Assembly: GCA_018114805.1 (NCBI GenBank) | Contig: CP073042.1 | Location: forward strand, 62,001 to 126,000 | Source of the DNA: Candidatus Streptomyces philanthi | GTDB taxonomy: Bacteria > Actinomycetota > Actinomycetes > Streptomycetales > Streptomycetaceae | Direction of reading: 5' to 3' | DNA: 64,000 nucleotides | In this document: positions 9,800-20,643 of the stretch, one piece after another | How positions within the stretch are numbered: position 1 is the first letter of the stretch | How the letters are laid out: each line of letters begins with the position of its first letter | Made by a program: the position numbers and the translations under genes | The notes under the pieces: model-generated | The model's database searches: none | Told to the model about the DNA's origin: nothing | Seen by the model: the letters and a program-made list of their open reading frames with translations, nothing else

Positions 9800-10600
9800 T
9801 GGCGGTGCGTACGGGCCGCAGGGTGAGGGATCGTACGGAGGCCACCGGCGCCCCGGTCGAGTCCGTGACCGTCAGGGCCAAGGTGTCCGGGCCGGTGGGG
9901 TGGAGGCGGGCGCGGAGTTCGGTCGCGCCGGTGGCGTGCACCGTGACGCCGGCCCAGGCGAACGGGAGCCAGACCTCGTCGGGGTCCCCCCGCGCGTGGC
10001 GTCCGCGGCCAGCGGGTGGAGCACGGCGTCCAGCAGCGCGGGGTGGATCGTGCACCGTTCGGCGACCACTGCCTGTTCCGCCAGGAGCCGCACCTCGACG
10101 TAGCGGTCCTGACCGCGTCGCCAACAGGCCGTGAGGTTGCGGAAGGCCGGGCCGTAGTCGTACCCCCGCTCGGCCAGTTCGGCGTACACGTCGGGCACCG
10201 TGTCGGGCGTGGCACCGGCGGGTGGCCAGGCGGTTGGCTGGTCGGCGCTGTTCTGGGACCGGGGCTCCGGAGCCTGGGTGCCGAGCGCGCCCGAGGCGTG
10301 GCGCGTCCACGGGCCCGGGTCGCCATCGGGCGGGTCCGCGCGGGCGTGCAGGGTCAGCGAGCGCTGGTCGCAGGCGTCGGGGGCGCCGACAGTGACCTGG
10401 ACCTGGAGCGCGCCGCTGGCCGGCAGCGGCAGCGGGGCCTCCAGGCTGAGGTCGACGACCTGCGCGGCCCCGACGTGCCGGGCCGCGGCCTGGGCCAGCT
10501 CCAGGAAGGCGGTGCCGGGGACGATGGCGCACTCGCCGATGGTGTGGTCGGCCAGCCAGGGGTGGGCGGCGAGCGAGAGACGGCCGGTGAGCACGGTCTC
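9800..10600 (-). other. PKS domain: dehydratase
   Basis: [16 protein letters not shown] contains the HxxxGxxxxP motif, GYDYGPAF is the second conserved block, and [12 protein letters not shown] holds the catalytic aspartate. Frameshifts lie at 10655 and in the six-G run near 9989. Confidence 0.75.
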
Positions 10601-10849
10601 GTTCCGGTCGGCGAGCGGCACCGCGACCGACAGCCAGAGGTGCTCGCGCTCTCCAACCCGAGGCCGCTCGGGTCCGTGCGGGGCTGCTGGGCGAGCCAGT
10701 AATGGTCGCGCTGGAACGCGTAGGTGGGCAACTGCACCCGCCGCGCGCCGGGGAAGAACCTGGTCAGGTCCAGCGGCGCGCCGTGTGCGCGCGCGAGGCC
10801 GGTGACGAGCGTTTCGGCCTCCGGCCGCCCGGCGCGCAGCAGGGCGTGG

Positions 10850-11740
10850 GCGGTGGACGACTGACCGCGGAACGATTCGGCTGCCATGGCCGTGAGGACC
10901 GCGTCGGGGCCCACCTCGACGAAGACGGTGGTGCCGCGCCCTTCGAAGGTGCGGACGGCGTCGAGGAACCGTACGGGTTCGCGCATCTGGCGCACCCAGT
11001 AGTCGGGCGAGGTCAGTTCCGCCGCCGTCGCGAGGCGCCCGGTGAGCGTGGAGACCAGGGGGCGGCTCGGCGGTCGGAGGTCGAGGCCGGTGAGCACGTC
11101 GCGGAAGAGGACGAGTGCCGGGTCCATGTGCGGGGGGTGGAAGGCGTGGCTGACGCACAGGCGACGGGTCTTGCGGCCGCGCGCGCCAGCGGTCGTCGAC
11201 CTCGGTGGCGGCCTCCGCGTCTCCGGAGAGCACCACGGCGGTGGGCCCGTTGACGGCGGCGACGGACACCCGGTCGGCGTGCTCGGCCAGCGACCGCACC
11301 ACCTCGGCCTAGGTCGCCTGCACCGCGATCATCGCGCCTCCCGGGCGGGCCGCCTGCATGAGTCGGCCCCGGGCCACGACCAGCGTCGCGGCATCGGCGA
11401 GCGAGAGGACGCCGGCCAGGTGAGCGGCGGCGAGTTCGCCGATGGAGTGCCCGGCGAGGGTGTCGGGTACGAGCCCGTACCGCTCAAGGAGGTGGAACAG
11501 GGCCACCTCGTGGGCGAAGAACGCCGGCTGAGCGTACGCGGTCTAGTGCAGCGCGGTCGCGGGCCCGGTGTCGGGCGTCACCCCGGTCGGGTGGTCGCGG
11601 GCGAACACGACCTCGCGCAGTGGGCGCTCCAGGTGCTCGTCGAACGCGCCGCACACGGTGCCCAGGGCCTGCGCGAACTCCGGATAGGTCGCTGCCAACT
11701 CCCTTCCCATGCAAGGTCGTTGGGCGTCCTGGCCGGTGAA
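10850..11740 (-). other. PKS domain: extender acyltransferase, malonyl-type
   Basis: Active-site AGHSIGE and downstream HAFH predict malonyl-CoA. Two in-frame TAG codons (11543-11545 in place of Gln before TAYAQPA; 11309-11311 after MIAVQAT) and a frameshift near 11190 break it. The usual GQGAQR motif reads [10 protein letters not shown]. Confidence 0.75.
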
Positions 11741-12069
11741 CAGGAAGGCGGTGGCACCGGCGTGGGAGGCGTCGCCGCGCACCAGGTTCGGCGCGCTCTC
11801 GCCGCGGGCCAGGGCTTCGAGACCGGTGTGGAACTCCTCGGGTGTGGCGCCCAACACGATCGCGCGCCGTTCGAAGGCGGTACGGGTCGTGGCGAGCGAG
11901 TAGCCCACGTCGGACGGGGGCGCGGTGGAGTGGTCGGCGTGGAACTCCCGCAGTCGCGCCGCTTGTTCCCGCAGGGCACGGTCGTCGCGGGCCGAGACCA
12001 GCCAGGGCAGCGGGGCGGCCCCGCGCGCGGGGGCGTCGGCCGGGGCCAGTGGCGCGGCGCTGGTACCGG

Positions 12070-13355
12070 TTTCCGGGGCGACGGGCGGCGGCTCTTCGAG
12101 CACCACGTGGGCGTTGGTGCCGCTGATGCCGAATGACGAGACGGCCGCGCGGCGCGGCCGGTCGGTCTGTTGCCACGCGCGGGCCTCGGTGAGCAGGGCC
12201 ACGCTTCCGGTGTCCCAGTCGACGTGGGGCGTGGGCTGGCGGGCGTGCAGGGTCCTGGGCAGTAGGCCGTGCCGCATGGCCTCGACCATCTTGACGATGC
12301 CGCCGACGCCGGCGACCGACTGGGTGTGGCCGAGGTTGGACTTGAGGGAGCCCAGGTAGACGGGTTCCGCGTCGCGCCGGTCGCGGCCGTAGGTGGCGAG
12401 CACGGCCTCGGCCTCGATGGGGTCGCCCAGCGCGGTGCCCGTGCCGTGGGCCTCGACCACGTCGACGTCGCCCGGGCCCAGGCCGGCGTCGGCGAGTGCC
12501 TGGTGGATGACGCGCTGCTGGGCCGGCCCGTGGGGCGCGGTGAGGCCGTTGGACGCCCCGTCCTGGTTGACCGCGGTGCCGCGCACAACGGCGAGCACAC
12601 GGTGGCCGTTGCGGTGCGCGTCCCGTACGCGTTCGAGCATGAGGAGTCCGACGCCCTCGGCCCATCCGGTGCCGTCGGCGCCCGCGCCGAAGGGCTTGCA
12701 GCGGCCGTCGGGCGACAGGCCGCGCTATCGGGAGAACTCCAGGAACATGCCGGGCGTCGCCATCACGGTCACGCCGCCGGCCAGGGCCAGTTCCGTCTCG
12801 CCCTGGCGCAGTGAGCGCACCGCCAGGTGGAGGGCGACCAGCGAGGAGGAACAGGCGGTGTCCACCGTGACGGCGGGGCCGGTCAGGCCCAGGTGGTAGG
12901 CGATGCGCCCGGATCAGGACGCTGGTGTGACCGCCGGTGAGCAGGTGCCCCTCGACGCCTTGCGAGGGGTCGTGCATGCGCGGGCCGTAGTCGAGCGCGG
13001 TGCCGCCGACGAAGACGCCGGTGGCGCTGGAGCGCGGTGCGGTCGGGTCGATGCCGGTGTGTTCGGCCGCCTCCCAGGCCACTTCGAGCAGCAACCGCTG
13101 CTGGGGGTCCATGCCCCGAGCCTCGCGCGGCGAGATGCCGAAGAAGGCCGCGTCGAAGGCACCTGCGTCGTGCAGGAACCCGCCCTGCCGGGCGTAGCTC
13201 TTGCCCGGCCGCTCCGGGTCCGGGTCGTACAGCCCCTCGTCCCAGCCGCGCCCCGTGGGGAAGCCGGTGATCGCGTCCCGTCCCTCGGCGACCAGCCGCC
13301 ACAGGTCGGCGGGCGAGGCGACGTCGCCGGGGTAACGGCAGCAGGCCATGCCGAC
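12070..13355 (-). other. PKS domain: extender ketosynthase
   Basis: [17 protein letters not shown] and [10 protein letters not shown] give a complete Cys-His-His set. The entry motif reads MACCRYPGD, with one cysteine more than usual (a TGC duplication). A frameshift near 12907 and a TAG at 12725-12727 (in FSRxRGLSPDG, normally glutamine) interrupt it. Confidence 0.8.
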
Positions 13356-13474
13356 GATGGCGATGTCGTCGCGCGCCGCGTCGGCCGGCGCCGGGCGGCG
13401 ACGGGGGGCGGCCGGGGTGCTTGGGGCGTCGCGCGCGGCGGGGCCAGGGCGGCGCTGAGATGGCGCTCCAGGTG

Positions 13475-13690
13475 CTCGATGGTGGGGTGGTCGAACAGCA
13501 GCGAGGAGGGCAGCCGGAGCCCGGTGGCCCGGCCGAGCCGGTTGCGCAGGTCGATGGCGCCCAGCGAGTCGAAGCCCAGGTCCTTGAAGGTGCGCCGAGC
13601 GTCGACGTCGTCCGGTTCGTACGCCAGGACCTGGGCGACCTGGGTACGGATGAGGGCGGCCACGGCCCGGCGTCGGTCATCCGCGGCTGG
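13475..13690 (-). other. PKS domain: acyl carrier protein of the loading module
   Basis: [15 protein letters not shown] carries the phosphopantetheine serine. It is followed by a typical helix III ([13 protein letters not shown]). A frameshift lies in the linker after it. Confidence 0.8.
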
Positions 13691-13769
13691 CGCGGTGAGC
13701 TGGGCGCGCGGCGGGGCGTCGGCATCCTCTGGTTCGGGCGTCTCGTACGCATCGTGGCTGTGCCCGCCG

Positions 13770-14815
13770 GGCCAGTAACGCTGGCGCTGGAAAGGGTAGG
13801 TGGGCAGGTCGGTGCGGGTGGCGTCGGTGTCGCGGAAGGAGGCGGTCCAGTCGACGGCGACGCCGTGCACGTACGCCTCGGCCAGCGAGGTCAGGAAGCG
13901 GTGCTGGCCGCCTTCGCCCCGGCGGAGGGAGCCGATGGCCGCCGTGTGTTCGGCGCCGCGCGCCTCGGCGCTCTGCTCGATGCCGTGCACGAGCACGGGG
14001 TGCGGCGACAGTTCGATGAACACGGCGTCGCCCGCGTCGAGCACCGCGTCGATGGTCTGTGCGAAGCGGACGGTTCCGCGCAGGTTCTCGTACCAGTACC
14101 GGGGGTCCAGTTCGGTGCCGCGCAGGGGCCGTGCCGTGACCGTGGAGTAGAGCGGGATCGTCGTCGGGCGCGGTGCGATGTAGGCCAGCGCCCTCACCAG
14201 CCGCGCGCGTACGGGTTCGACCTGGGCCGAGTGGGACGCGTAGTCCACCGGGATCCAGCGGGCGCGCACGCCGTCGGCGACGCACCTGGCGACGAGTTCG
14301 GTGGCCGCGTCGGCCTCGCCGGAGACGACGACGGAGGCGGGGCCGTTGACGGCGGCCAGCGAGAGTCGGCCGTCCCAGGCCGCGATCCGCTCGGCGGCCT
14401 CGTCGGGGCTCAGGGCCAGGAAGACCATGGCGCCGCCGCCGGCGATGGCGCCGACGACCTGCGAGCGCAGCGCCACCACGCGCGCCGCGTCGCGCAGCGA
14501 GAGGGCGCCGGCCACGCAGGCGGCGGCCGTCTCACCCTGGGAGGCGCCGATGACGGCCGACGGCACCACGCCGTGGTCCTGCCACAGGGCGGCCAGGGAG
14601 ACCATCACGGCGAACAGCGCGGCCTGTACGACGTCCATGCGCGTCAGCGGGGGCGCGGCAGCACGGCTTCCAGGTCCCAGTCCACGAACTCGGCCAGGGC
14701 CTCGGCGCACTCGGCCATCCGGCGGGCGAACGGCGGTGCCTGGTGGCAGAGTTCGGTGTCCATCCCGGCCCACAGCGAGCCCTGGCTGGGAAAGACGAAG
14801 ACCACCCGCTGGCCG
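13770..14815 (-). other. PKS domain: loading acyltransferase, methylmalonyl-type
   Basis: RMDVVQ before the active site and YASH after it are methylmalonyl-CoA markers. The nucleophile motif reads GASQGE where GHSQGE is usual (serine codon 14540-14542). A few bases are missing near 14655. Confidence 0.7.
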
Positions 14816-15189
14816 GCCGGTCCGGCGCCGCCCACCGGGGGTTCGACCAGGTCCGGCGCCGACTCACCGCGTGCCAGTGCGGCGAGGGCCGTAGCGCGAC
14901 GCGCGGGGTCGGCGGCGACGATGACCGCCCGGTGTTCGAAGGGGGTGCGCCCGGCGGCGAGGGACCAGCCGATGTCGCACGGCCGCGGCGCCGGGTCGTC
15001 CGCGACGCGGTCGGCCAGCCGTCGGGCCTGCGCCCGCAGCGCGCGCGGGTCACGGCCGGAGAGCACCCAGGGCAGCCAGGCCGGCGGCGCGTCCGTCACA
15101 CGCGCCGCGCGGGAGCGGGCGGCTGACGCTGCCGCCGCGCGGGCGGGCGCGGGCAGCGGCGCGGTGCGGGCGCGGGCGGTCGGCGCGTC

Positions 15190-16430
15190 CCCGAGCACCA
15201 CGTGGCAGTTGGTGCCGCCCATACCGAAGGCGCTCACCCCGGCCACCAGCGGGCCGTCCGGCGCGGGCCACGGCTCGGTCTCGCCTTGAACGGCGATGCC
15301 GAGTCCGGCCAGCGGGATGTCCGGGTGCGGGGTACGGAATTTGAGGCTGGGCGTGAGGCGTCGGTGGTGGAGGCTGAGCAGCGTCTTCACCAGTCCGACG
15401 ATCCCCGCGGAGCCTTCCAGGTGGCCCACGTTGGTCTTAGCCGAGCCGACGCGCAGCGGCGCCCGCGCGGGAGGCCGTCGGCGTGGGCGGCGCCGAGGGC
15501 CGCGGCCTCGATCGGGTCGCCGACGGGGGTCCCCGTGCCGTGCAATTCGACGTACTGGGCGTCGGCCGGGGTCAACCCCGCGCGGGCGTAGGCCAGGCGG
15601 AGCAGTTGCTCCTGAGCGGCGCGGTTCGGCACGGTCAGGCCGGTGGAGGTGCCGTCGTTGTTGACGGCGCTGCCACGGATGACGCCGTAGACGCGGTCGC
15701 CGTCGGCGACGGCGCGGCGCAGTGGTTTGAGGACCGCGACGCAGCCGCCCTCGCCACGCACGTAGCCGTTGGCCCGGGCGTCGAAGACGTAGCAGCGGCC
15801 GTCAGGTGAGAGGGCGCCGAGTCGCTCGGACGTCGCCGTGCTGTCGCTGGTGAGGATGAGGTTGACGCCGCCGACGAGCGCCAGTTCCGACTCGCCGGTG
15901 CGCAGGCTGGTGACGGCCAGGTGGGCGGCGACCAAGGAGGAGGACTGGCACGCGTTGAGGGTGAGACTCGGGCCGCGCAGGCCGAGGAGGTAGGATACCT
16001 GGTTGGCGAGGAGGCTGCGGTGAGTGCCGGTCATGGAGTGGCGGGAGACGGCCTCGGGATCGCCGTGGTGCAGCACGCTGGCGTAGTCGCTCCACATGGC
16101 GCCGACGTACACCCCGGTCGGGCTGTCGCGGAGCGTGCCGGCGACGATCGCGGCGTCCTCCAGGGCCTCCCAGGCGAGTTCGAGGACGAGGCGCTGCTGG
16201 GGGTCCATGGCCACGGCCTCGCGGGGCGAGATGCCGAAGAAGGCCGGGTCGAAGGCGTCCACCTGGTCCAGGTAGCCGCCGAGTGGCCCGCGCTGGCCGG
16301 GCGCGACGGCGAGGCCGGGCCGCCGCCGTGCGGGGGGCTCATCGATCGCGTGTCGCCCCTCGGTGAGCAGTCGCCAGAAGGCCGCGGGCCCGGGCGCCCC
16401 GGGCAGCCTGCATGCCAGTCCGACGACGGC
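15190..16430 (-). other. PKS domain: KSQ-type loading ketosynthase (decarboxylase)
   Basis: The expected DTACSSS motif reads NACQSSS in register with flanking GPSLTL and LVAAHLA, so glutamine (codon 15945-15947) replaces the catalytic cysteine. That is the signature of loading-module KSQ domains, which decarboxylate malonyl-type units to make the starter. Both histidine motifs ([10 protein letters not shown] and GHLEGSAG) are kept. One base is missing near 15462. Confidence 0.8.
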
Positions 16431-16460
16431 TACTGGTTCTTCCTGCGCTCCGCCCGTCAC

Positions 16461-17259
16461 TGAACGTCCCTCCCCCGCTGTGCCCGTGAGCGGAGACTGA
16501 CGGGCCGGGGCCCGTGGCACGCTCGCCGCAGCGCGCCGGGTGCTTCCTGGGGGACGGCCGCCAGCTCTCCGCGAATCACCCCACCCTTCAGGCTGATCAC
16601 TCTCTACCTTCATGTGATCACACGGAGGTAGGGAAAAATCGCCTCCCTGGCCGGATATCTACGCCAAGTTGACCAACACGCCGACCAGTTGATCACCCAC
16701 AGGAGGTAGCTCAGGGATGAGCGTGTCGGGACCGTCAACACGCGGCGCGACGAGCGACGCCCCCGCGATGTGCCGTGGTCTACCGCGCTGCGCCGCGAGG
16801 CGGCGCGGTGCCCCGCAAGGTGCCGCGATGTGCCGCGAGACGGCGAAAGGGCCGCGTGTCGGCGGGAGTTCAGGTCGCCGGCGCGCGCCGGGGTGTGGTG
16901 GGGGTGGTGCGGCCGGCTCGACGCCGGCGGCCAGGGCGATGGCGCGGCGCTCGCCGCCTCGGCCGACCGGGACCAGGTCGCCGGCGCGTGGCGCCAGGAG
17001 GCGCGGCCGCGCTCGCCGCCACAGGTGTGGGACGGCGCGCCGGGTGGGCGTCGGCGGCATCAACCCTCGCGGACCGTCCACGGCGCAACTGGACCGACCT
17101 GCTCGAAGTCCTGGTGGAGCCGCTGCTCCTCGAGTGGAGCATGGGGGTCGCCTGCGCTCGGTGGGCGGGAGCGGCGGCCGGCGGTGGGTGACGCGCTGTC
17201 GGCGCCGGCGGTGAACTCGACGGGGTCGCCCGGCGGCTCGCCGGTGGCGTGGCGGGCGC
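16461..17259. other. Gene-poor 800-bp stretch; PKS upstream region
   Basis: No gene was recognised on either strand. Bases 16590-16710 are less GC-rich and contain two TGATCA sites and an imperfect CTACCT/AGGTAG inverted repeat around 16611-16631, plausible promoter or operator material for the PKS starting at 16460. Bases 16760-16860 hold short degenerate repeats of a GCCGCGATGTGCC-like unit. The open frames here have no family features. Confidence 0.4.
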
Positions 17260-18438
17260 TTAGCGGGCCGGGTGTCGGTAGAGCCAGTCCAGGTAGGTGT
17301 AGTCGTCGGGGGCGCGGCGGGCGAACAGGCGGTCGCGCAGGGCCGGGATGACCGGGGCGTCGTCGTGCCACACCTCGCCCCAGACGCGGGCCAGCCGTTG
17401 CACGGCCGCGGTTCTGGGGATGCGCTCGGCCTGGTAGGCGGCGAACGCGGCCGGGGCCTTCCCGTCGTGGGCCACCAGGTGGCGGGCCAGGCACTCGGTG
17501 TCCTCGATGGCCTGGCAGGCGCCCTGGACGAGGTACTGGAGCATGGGGTGGGCCGCGTCGCCGAGCAGGGTGACGCGGCCCGTGGTCCAGTTGTCGACCG
17601 GGGCCCGGTCGTACATCGGCCAGCGGCGGTGGGTGCCGAGCAGGGCGACCGCCGCGCGCACCTGCTCGGCGCTGGCGGCGAAGTGCTCCCGCAGTTCGTC
17701 GGCGGCGCCCCAGTCGTCCCCGGCCGCGCTCCCGGGCCGGTAGCGGCGGCTACGGAAGAACGCCACCTGGTTGTGCAACTCGCGGCGTCGTATGGGGTAC
17801 TGCACCAGGTGCTTGCCTGGTACGATCCAGACGAGTTCGTCGTCGGGCCGCACGCTGTCGGGCAGGTCCTCGGCCGGGACGGTGCCGCGATAGGCGACGT
17901 ACCCCGAGCACAGCGGCACATCGTCGGCCACCAGCGCGCGGGTGCGCGACCACAGGCCGTCGGCGCCGATCACCGCCTCGCACGCGTACGTCTCGCCGTC
18001 GGCGAACCACACGGTCGCCGAGTGCCCCTCGGCGTCGCGCACCTCGACGACCTCCCGCCCCGACTCCAGGGTCACGCGCTCGTGCGCGCGGCAGGCGGCG
18101 AGCAGGATGTCGAGGAGGTCACCTCGGTGCAGCACGGTGTACAGCTGGCCGTAGCGCGCCCGGAAGGCGTCGCCGAGGTCGACGGTGGTCAGCCGGCGGC
18201 CGGTGTCGGCGTGGAGGAAGACCAGGTTGCGGGGGTAGACGGCCACGGCGGCGAGGTCGGGGCCGAGGTCCAGCGCGCTGAGCACGCGCAGCGCGTTCGG
18301 GGCGAGCTGGATGCCGGCGCCCAACGCGCCCAAGCGCGGGGCCTGTTCCACGATGTGGACGTCGAAGCCCGCCCGGGCCCGGCAGAGGCCGGCGGCCATG
18401 CCGCCGCCGATGATCAGAAAGGGCACGCGTACGCCCAC
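17260..18438 (-). CDS. FAD-dependent monooxygenase (salicylate hydroxylase-like)
   Basis: A 392-aa group A flavoprotein monooxygenase, NAD(P)H-dependent aromatic hydroxylase type. Seen: an N-terminal FAD fold (FLIIGGG...FDVHIVEQ), the middle DG motif (VIGADGLWSRTR) and the second FAD motif GDAAHPMLQYLVQGA. GTG 18438 sits after GGGAGGTGG. The first nucleotide-binding loop reads GGGMAAGLCRARAG, about four residues shorter than the usual GxGxxG-LAAAVALARAG, so the ADP-binding glycine pattern is broken, probably by a small in-frame deletion. It may be a tailoring enzyme for the neighbouring PKS, or belong to aromatic catabolism under the divergent IclR regulator. Confidence 0.85.
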   Translation of the reverse strand: MGVRVPFLIIGGGMAAGLCRARAGFDVHIVEQAPRLGALGAGIQLAPNALRVLSALDLGPDLAAVAVYPRNLVFLHADTGRRLTTVDLGDAFRARYGQLYTVLHRGDLLDILLAACRAHERVTLESGREVVEVRDAEGHSATVWFADGETYACEAVIGADGLWSRTRALVADDVPLCSGYVAYRGTVPAEDLPDSVRPDDELVWIVPGKHLVQYPIRRRELHNQVAFFRSRRYRPGSAAGDDWGAADELREHFAASAEQVRAAVALLGTHRRWPMYDRAPVDNWTTGRVTLLGDAAHPMLQYLVQGACQAIEDTECLARHLVAHDGKAPAAFAAYQAERIPRTAAVQRLARVWGEVWHDDAPVIPALRDRLFARRAPDDYTYLDWLYRHPAR

Positions 18439-18865
18439 TCCCACCTCCCGCTGGCCGTCCCGGGGCACCGTCCGGCGCCGCTCCCCAGGCTTCGCGCGGA
18501 GGACGGGCCGGCGTGCGGCCAGGCGCGCGTCCATCCCCCGCGTGGGCGCGCACCCGGCACGTGGGTGGCACTGCCGCCGTCCGCCCCGTGTCGGACGCCG
18601 GGCACACCACCGCTCCTGGCGGTCCGCGTCGCGACCGGTGCCGGCCAGCGTCGGTTCGCCGCCTCCGGCCCGGCCGACGCGATCGCGGTCGACCGGTGTT
18701 CGACGAGGCGACGCGTGCTCAACTGCTCGCGCAGATAGGCGCGTTACGTGTCACGATGAGGAACACCGAACCGGATACTGCTACATGTTGACGGGAGTCG
18801 CAAGAGCGCCTTCGGCCGCCCACAGCCCTAGGGAACCAGGGGTCCCCTGCGCTACGGTGCAGTCC
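18439..18865. promoter_or_regulatory. Divergent intergenic region, monooxygenase / IclR regulator
   Basis: 427 bp without a recognisable gene separates the divergently transcribed monooxygenase and IclR gene. This is the classic arrangement for an IclR-controlled catabolic gene, so the shared promoter and operator probably lie here. No clear palindrome was picked out by eye. Confidence 0.4.
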
Positions 18866-19686
18866 ATGAGCGCGGAGGAGGCGGAGGCCCCGGAGCAGGC
18901 CGGCGAGCGGGAGTCGGAGTCGGCGGCGAGCCGTCCGGCGGGGTTGATCGGGGCCGTCGACAACGTGCTGGGCCTGCTGTGCCTGTTCCGCCTGCTGCGC
19001 CTGTTCGAGGAACACCAGGTGATCCGCGTCAACCAGATCAGTCGCGACATGAGGCTTTCCCGCTCCACCGTGCACCGCCTGCTCTTGACGCTCGGCTACC
19101 ACGAGTTCGTCGAGCAGGACACGCACTCGCGCGCGTACCGCCCGGGACCCGCGCTCGTGGACATCGGTCTGTCCGTGGTGCGGAACATGGACATCCGCAC
19201 GATGGCGCGCAGCTCGCTCGTGCGGCTACGGACGAGACGGTGCACCTGGCGACGCGGCGTGGCACGCAGATGCTGTACATCGACAGCGTCGAGAGCGAAC
19301 AGACCGTGCGGGTCAGCAGCCGGATCGGCTGGAGCCTGCCCGCGCACGCCACGGCGGCGGGCAAGGTGATGCTGGCCGAGCTGAGCGAGGAGCAGTTGGT
19401 GGCGCTCTACCCGTGCGAGCAGCTCGACGCCCCCACCGAACGCGCCCCCGCCACCCGCACGGCGCTGCGCAACCACCTCGACGCGGTGCGCGGGTGCGCG
19501 GTCAACCACGCCGAGAGCGAGGACGACGTGAGCGCGGTGGGCGCGGCCGTTCGCGACCGCGCCGGCCGGGCCATCGCGGCCCTGGTGACCACGGCACCCA
19601 AGTCCCGCGCCGACGAGGCGTGGCTCGCGGCGACGGCACGGGCCACGCTCCGCGTGGCCTCGGAGCTGACCGCGCGGACCGGGTAG
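18866..19686 (+). pseudogene. IclR family transcriptional regulator, frameshifted
   Basis: The parent is ~275 aa: an N-terminal winged helix-turn-helix (RVNQISRDMRLSRSTVHRLL) and a C-terminal effector domain (DETVHLATRRGTQMLYID through PAHATAAGKVMLAEL) typical of IclR. ATG 18866 was chosen as the first in-frame start before the domain; its ribosome site is weak. Around 19225-19230, after SLVRL, bases are missing and the effector domain continues in another frame. It is divergent from the monooxygenase, which it probably regulated. As read the effector domain would not be made. Confidence 0.75.
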
Positions 19687-19732
19687 CCGCACCCGCCCCG
19701 CGGGTGGTGGTGGGCCCGTCCGTCGCCGCGGG

Positions 19733-19979
19733 TCAGATCAGGTGCCGGAGGGTCCAGGTGAACTGGTCGCCGCCGACCCACCGGATGACGTCCGGGTCCT
19801 CCAGGTCGAGATGGTGTACGCCCAGTTGCTGGGCGATCTCGATCACGTCCACCACCGACCTGGCCGTTCAGGCCACCTCCCCGCCGACCTCCACCAACCG
19901 GAACGGTGGACTGCCCGGCTGCACGGGCAGCACGACGAAACGGGGGGCCGATATATGCGGACTATCACGTTCGGTCATG
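19733..19979 (-). pseudogene. Small conserved actinobacterial hypothetical protein, broken
   Basis: ATG 19979 follows GGAGGC. Two frames together give ~80 residues beginning MTERDSPHISAPRFVVLPVQ and ending DVIRWVGGDQFTWTLRHLI, the look of a small conserved Streptomyces protein of unknown function. An extra A near 19924 shifts the frame, and an in-frame TGA sits before TARSVVDVIE. With two lesions it is a pseudogene if the sequence is right. Convergent with the IclR gene. Confidence 0.5.
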
Positions 19980-20177
19980 CCTCCACGGTGCCGCGTCTTC
20001 GCCACTCGCGCACACCGACGGGCGGGCCCCGCGACCAGCTCGCCCCCGCGGGGCCGAGCCGGCCGGCGTCGGCGGCTGGCCCCCGACCGCGCCGGCGGCC
20101 CGCCGCGTGAACGTGAGAGATCGCGTGAACCGACCGTTACCGCGCGCCGCGCCCGGCGGACGCACCCGGCGCCGGCC

Positions 20178-20414
20178 TCAGCGCGGGGGCGCGTCCAGCC
20201 AGGCGTCGGGACCGCCGCCGTGCCACTCGACCACCTCGGGGTCGTCCAGCGCGACGCGGTCCTCGGGCACGCCGGCGCGGCGCATCATCCGCACCACCTC
20301 GTCCGGCTCGACCGCCACCCCCGCGTCGCGCCCGTCGATCGTCACCCGGCGCCGCCCGTCCAGCGGCGCGTCCACGACCACGCCCGGCGCCCGGCGCCCA
20401 TTCGTCTCGTTCAT
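20178..20414 (-). CDS. Small conserved hypothetical protein (78 aa)
   Basis: A 78-aa acidic protein with an intact frame from ATG 20414 (GGAGG only one base upstream, an unusually short spacing) to 20178. It contains RVTIDGRDAGVAVEPDEV and ends WHGGGPDAWLDAPPR. The composition and codon bias look like a real Streptomyces gene. No function can be named. It points away from the following plus-strand gene, leaving about 230 bp of shared promoter space. Confidence 0.55.
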   Translation of the reverse strand: MNETNGRRAPGVVVDAPLDGRRRVTIDGRDAGVAVEPDEVVRMMRRAGVPEDRVALDDPEVVEWHGGGPDAWLDAPPR

Positions 20415-20643
20415 GCCTCCAGCCTGCGATGTCACGCCAGCACCCGCATCCCGGCGGATGGCCGGGCCCACCGCGTGCGCGCGACCGCCCGCGAGGGCCA
20501 TGGCCCGGACGCCCAGGACCAGGTCTGAGCGAATGGCCGGAAAGGGCCGACCCACAGATTCATGGCATCCCTTTGGCGGGTGCGTCATCCCTGCTCGGCG
20601 TGGTTCGCGTCGAGCAAATTCGAACATTCGTATCATTCTTGAC

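Larger units (their letters stand above)
8300..16460 (-). pseudogene. Modular type I polyketide synthase: KSQ-AT-ACP loading module plus KS-AT-DH-KR, truncated and with many lesions
   Basis: GTG 16460 with GGAGGGAC upstream starts a PKS protein. Domain order is KSQ, AT, ACP, then KS, AT, DH, KR. The loading KS has glutamine at the active-site cysteine position and the loading AT has methylmalonyl motifs, so a propionyl starter is predicted; the extender AT has the malonyl HAFH motif. DH-KR chemistry would give a double bond. The protein ends within or just after KR: the ACP and later domains are missing, and from about 8300 the frame reads unrelated sequence. Frameshifts were inferred near 15462, 14655, 13400, 12907, 11190, 10655, 9989 and 9700. 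In-frame TAG stops lie at 12725-12727, 11543-11545, 11309-11311 and 8820-8822. As read it cannot make a working synthase. Confidence 0.8.

Noticed and set aside
15940..15960. NACQSSS as a normal active-site cysteine with one inserted residue
   Set aside because: Flanking residues on both sides align without a gap only if glutamine takes the cysteine position, which also fits the N-terminal, loading-module placement.
16760..16860. Short GCCGCGATGTGCC-like repeats as a regulatory array
   Set aside because: The units are irregular in length and sequence and are explained by local low complexity in GC-rich DNA.
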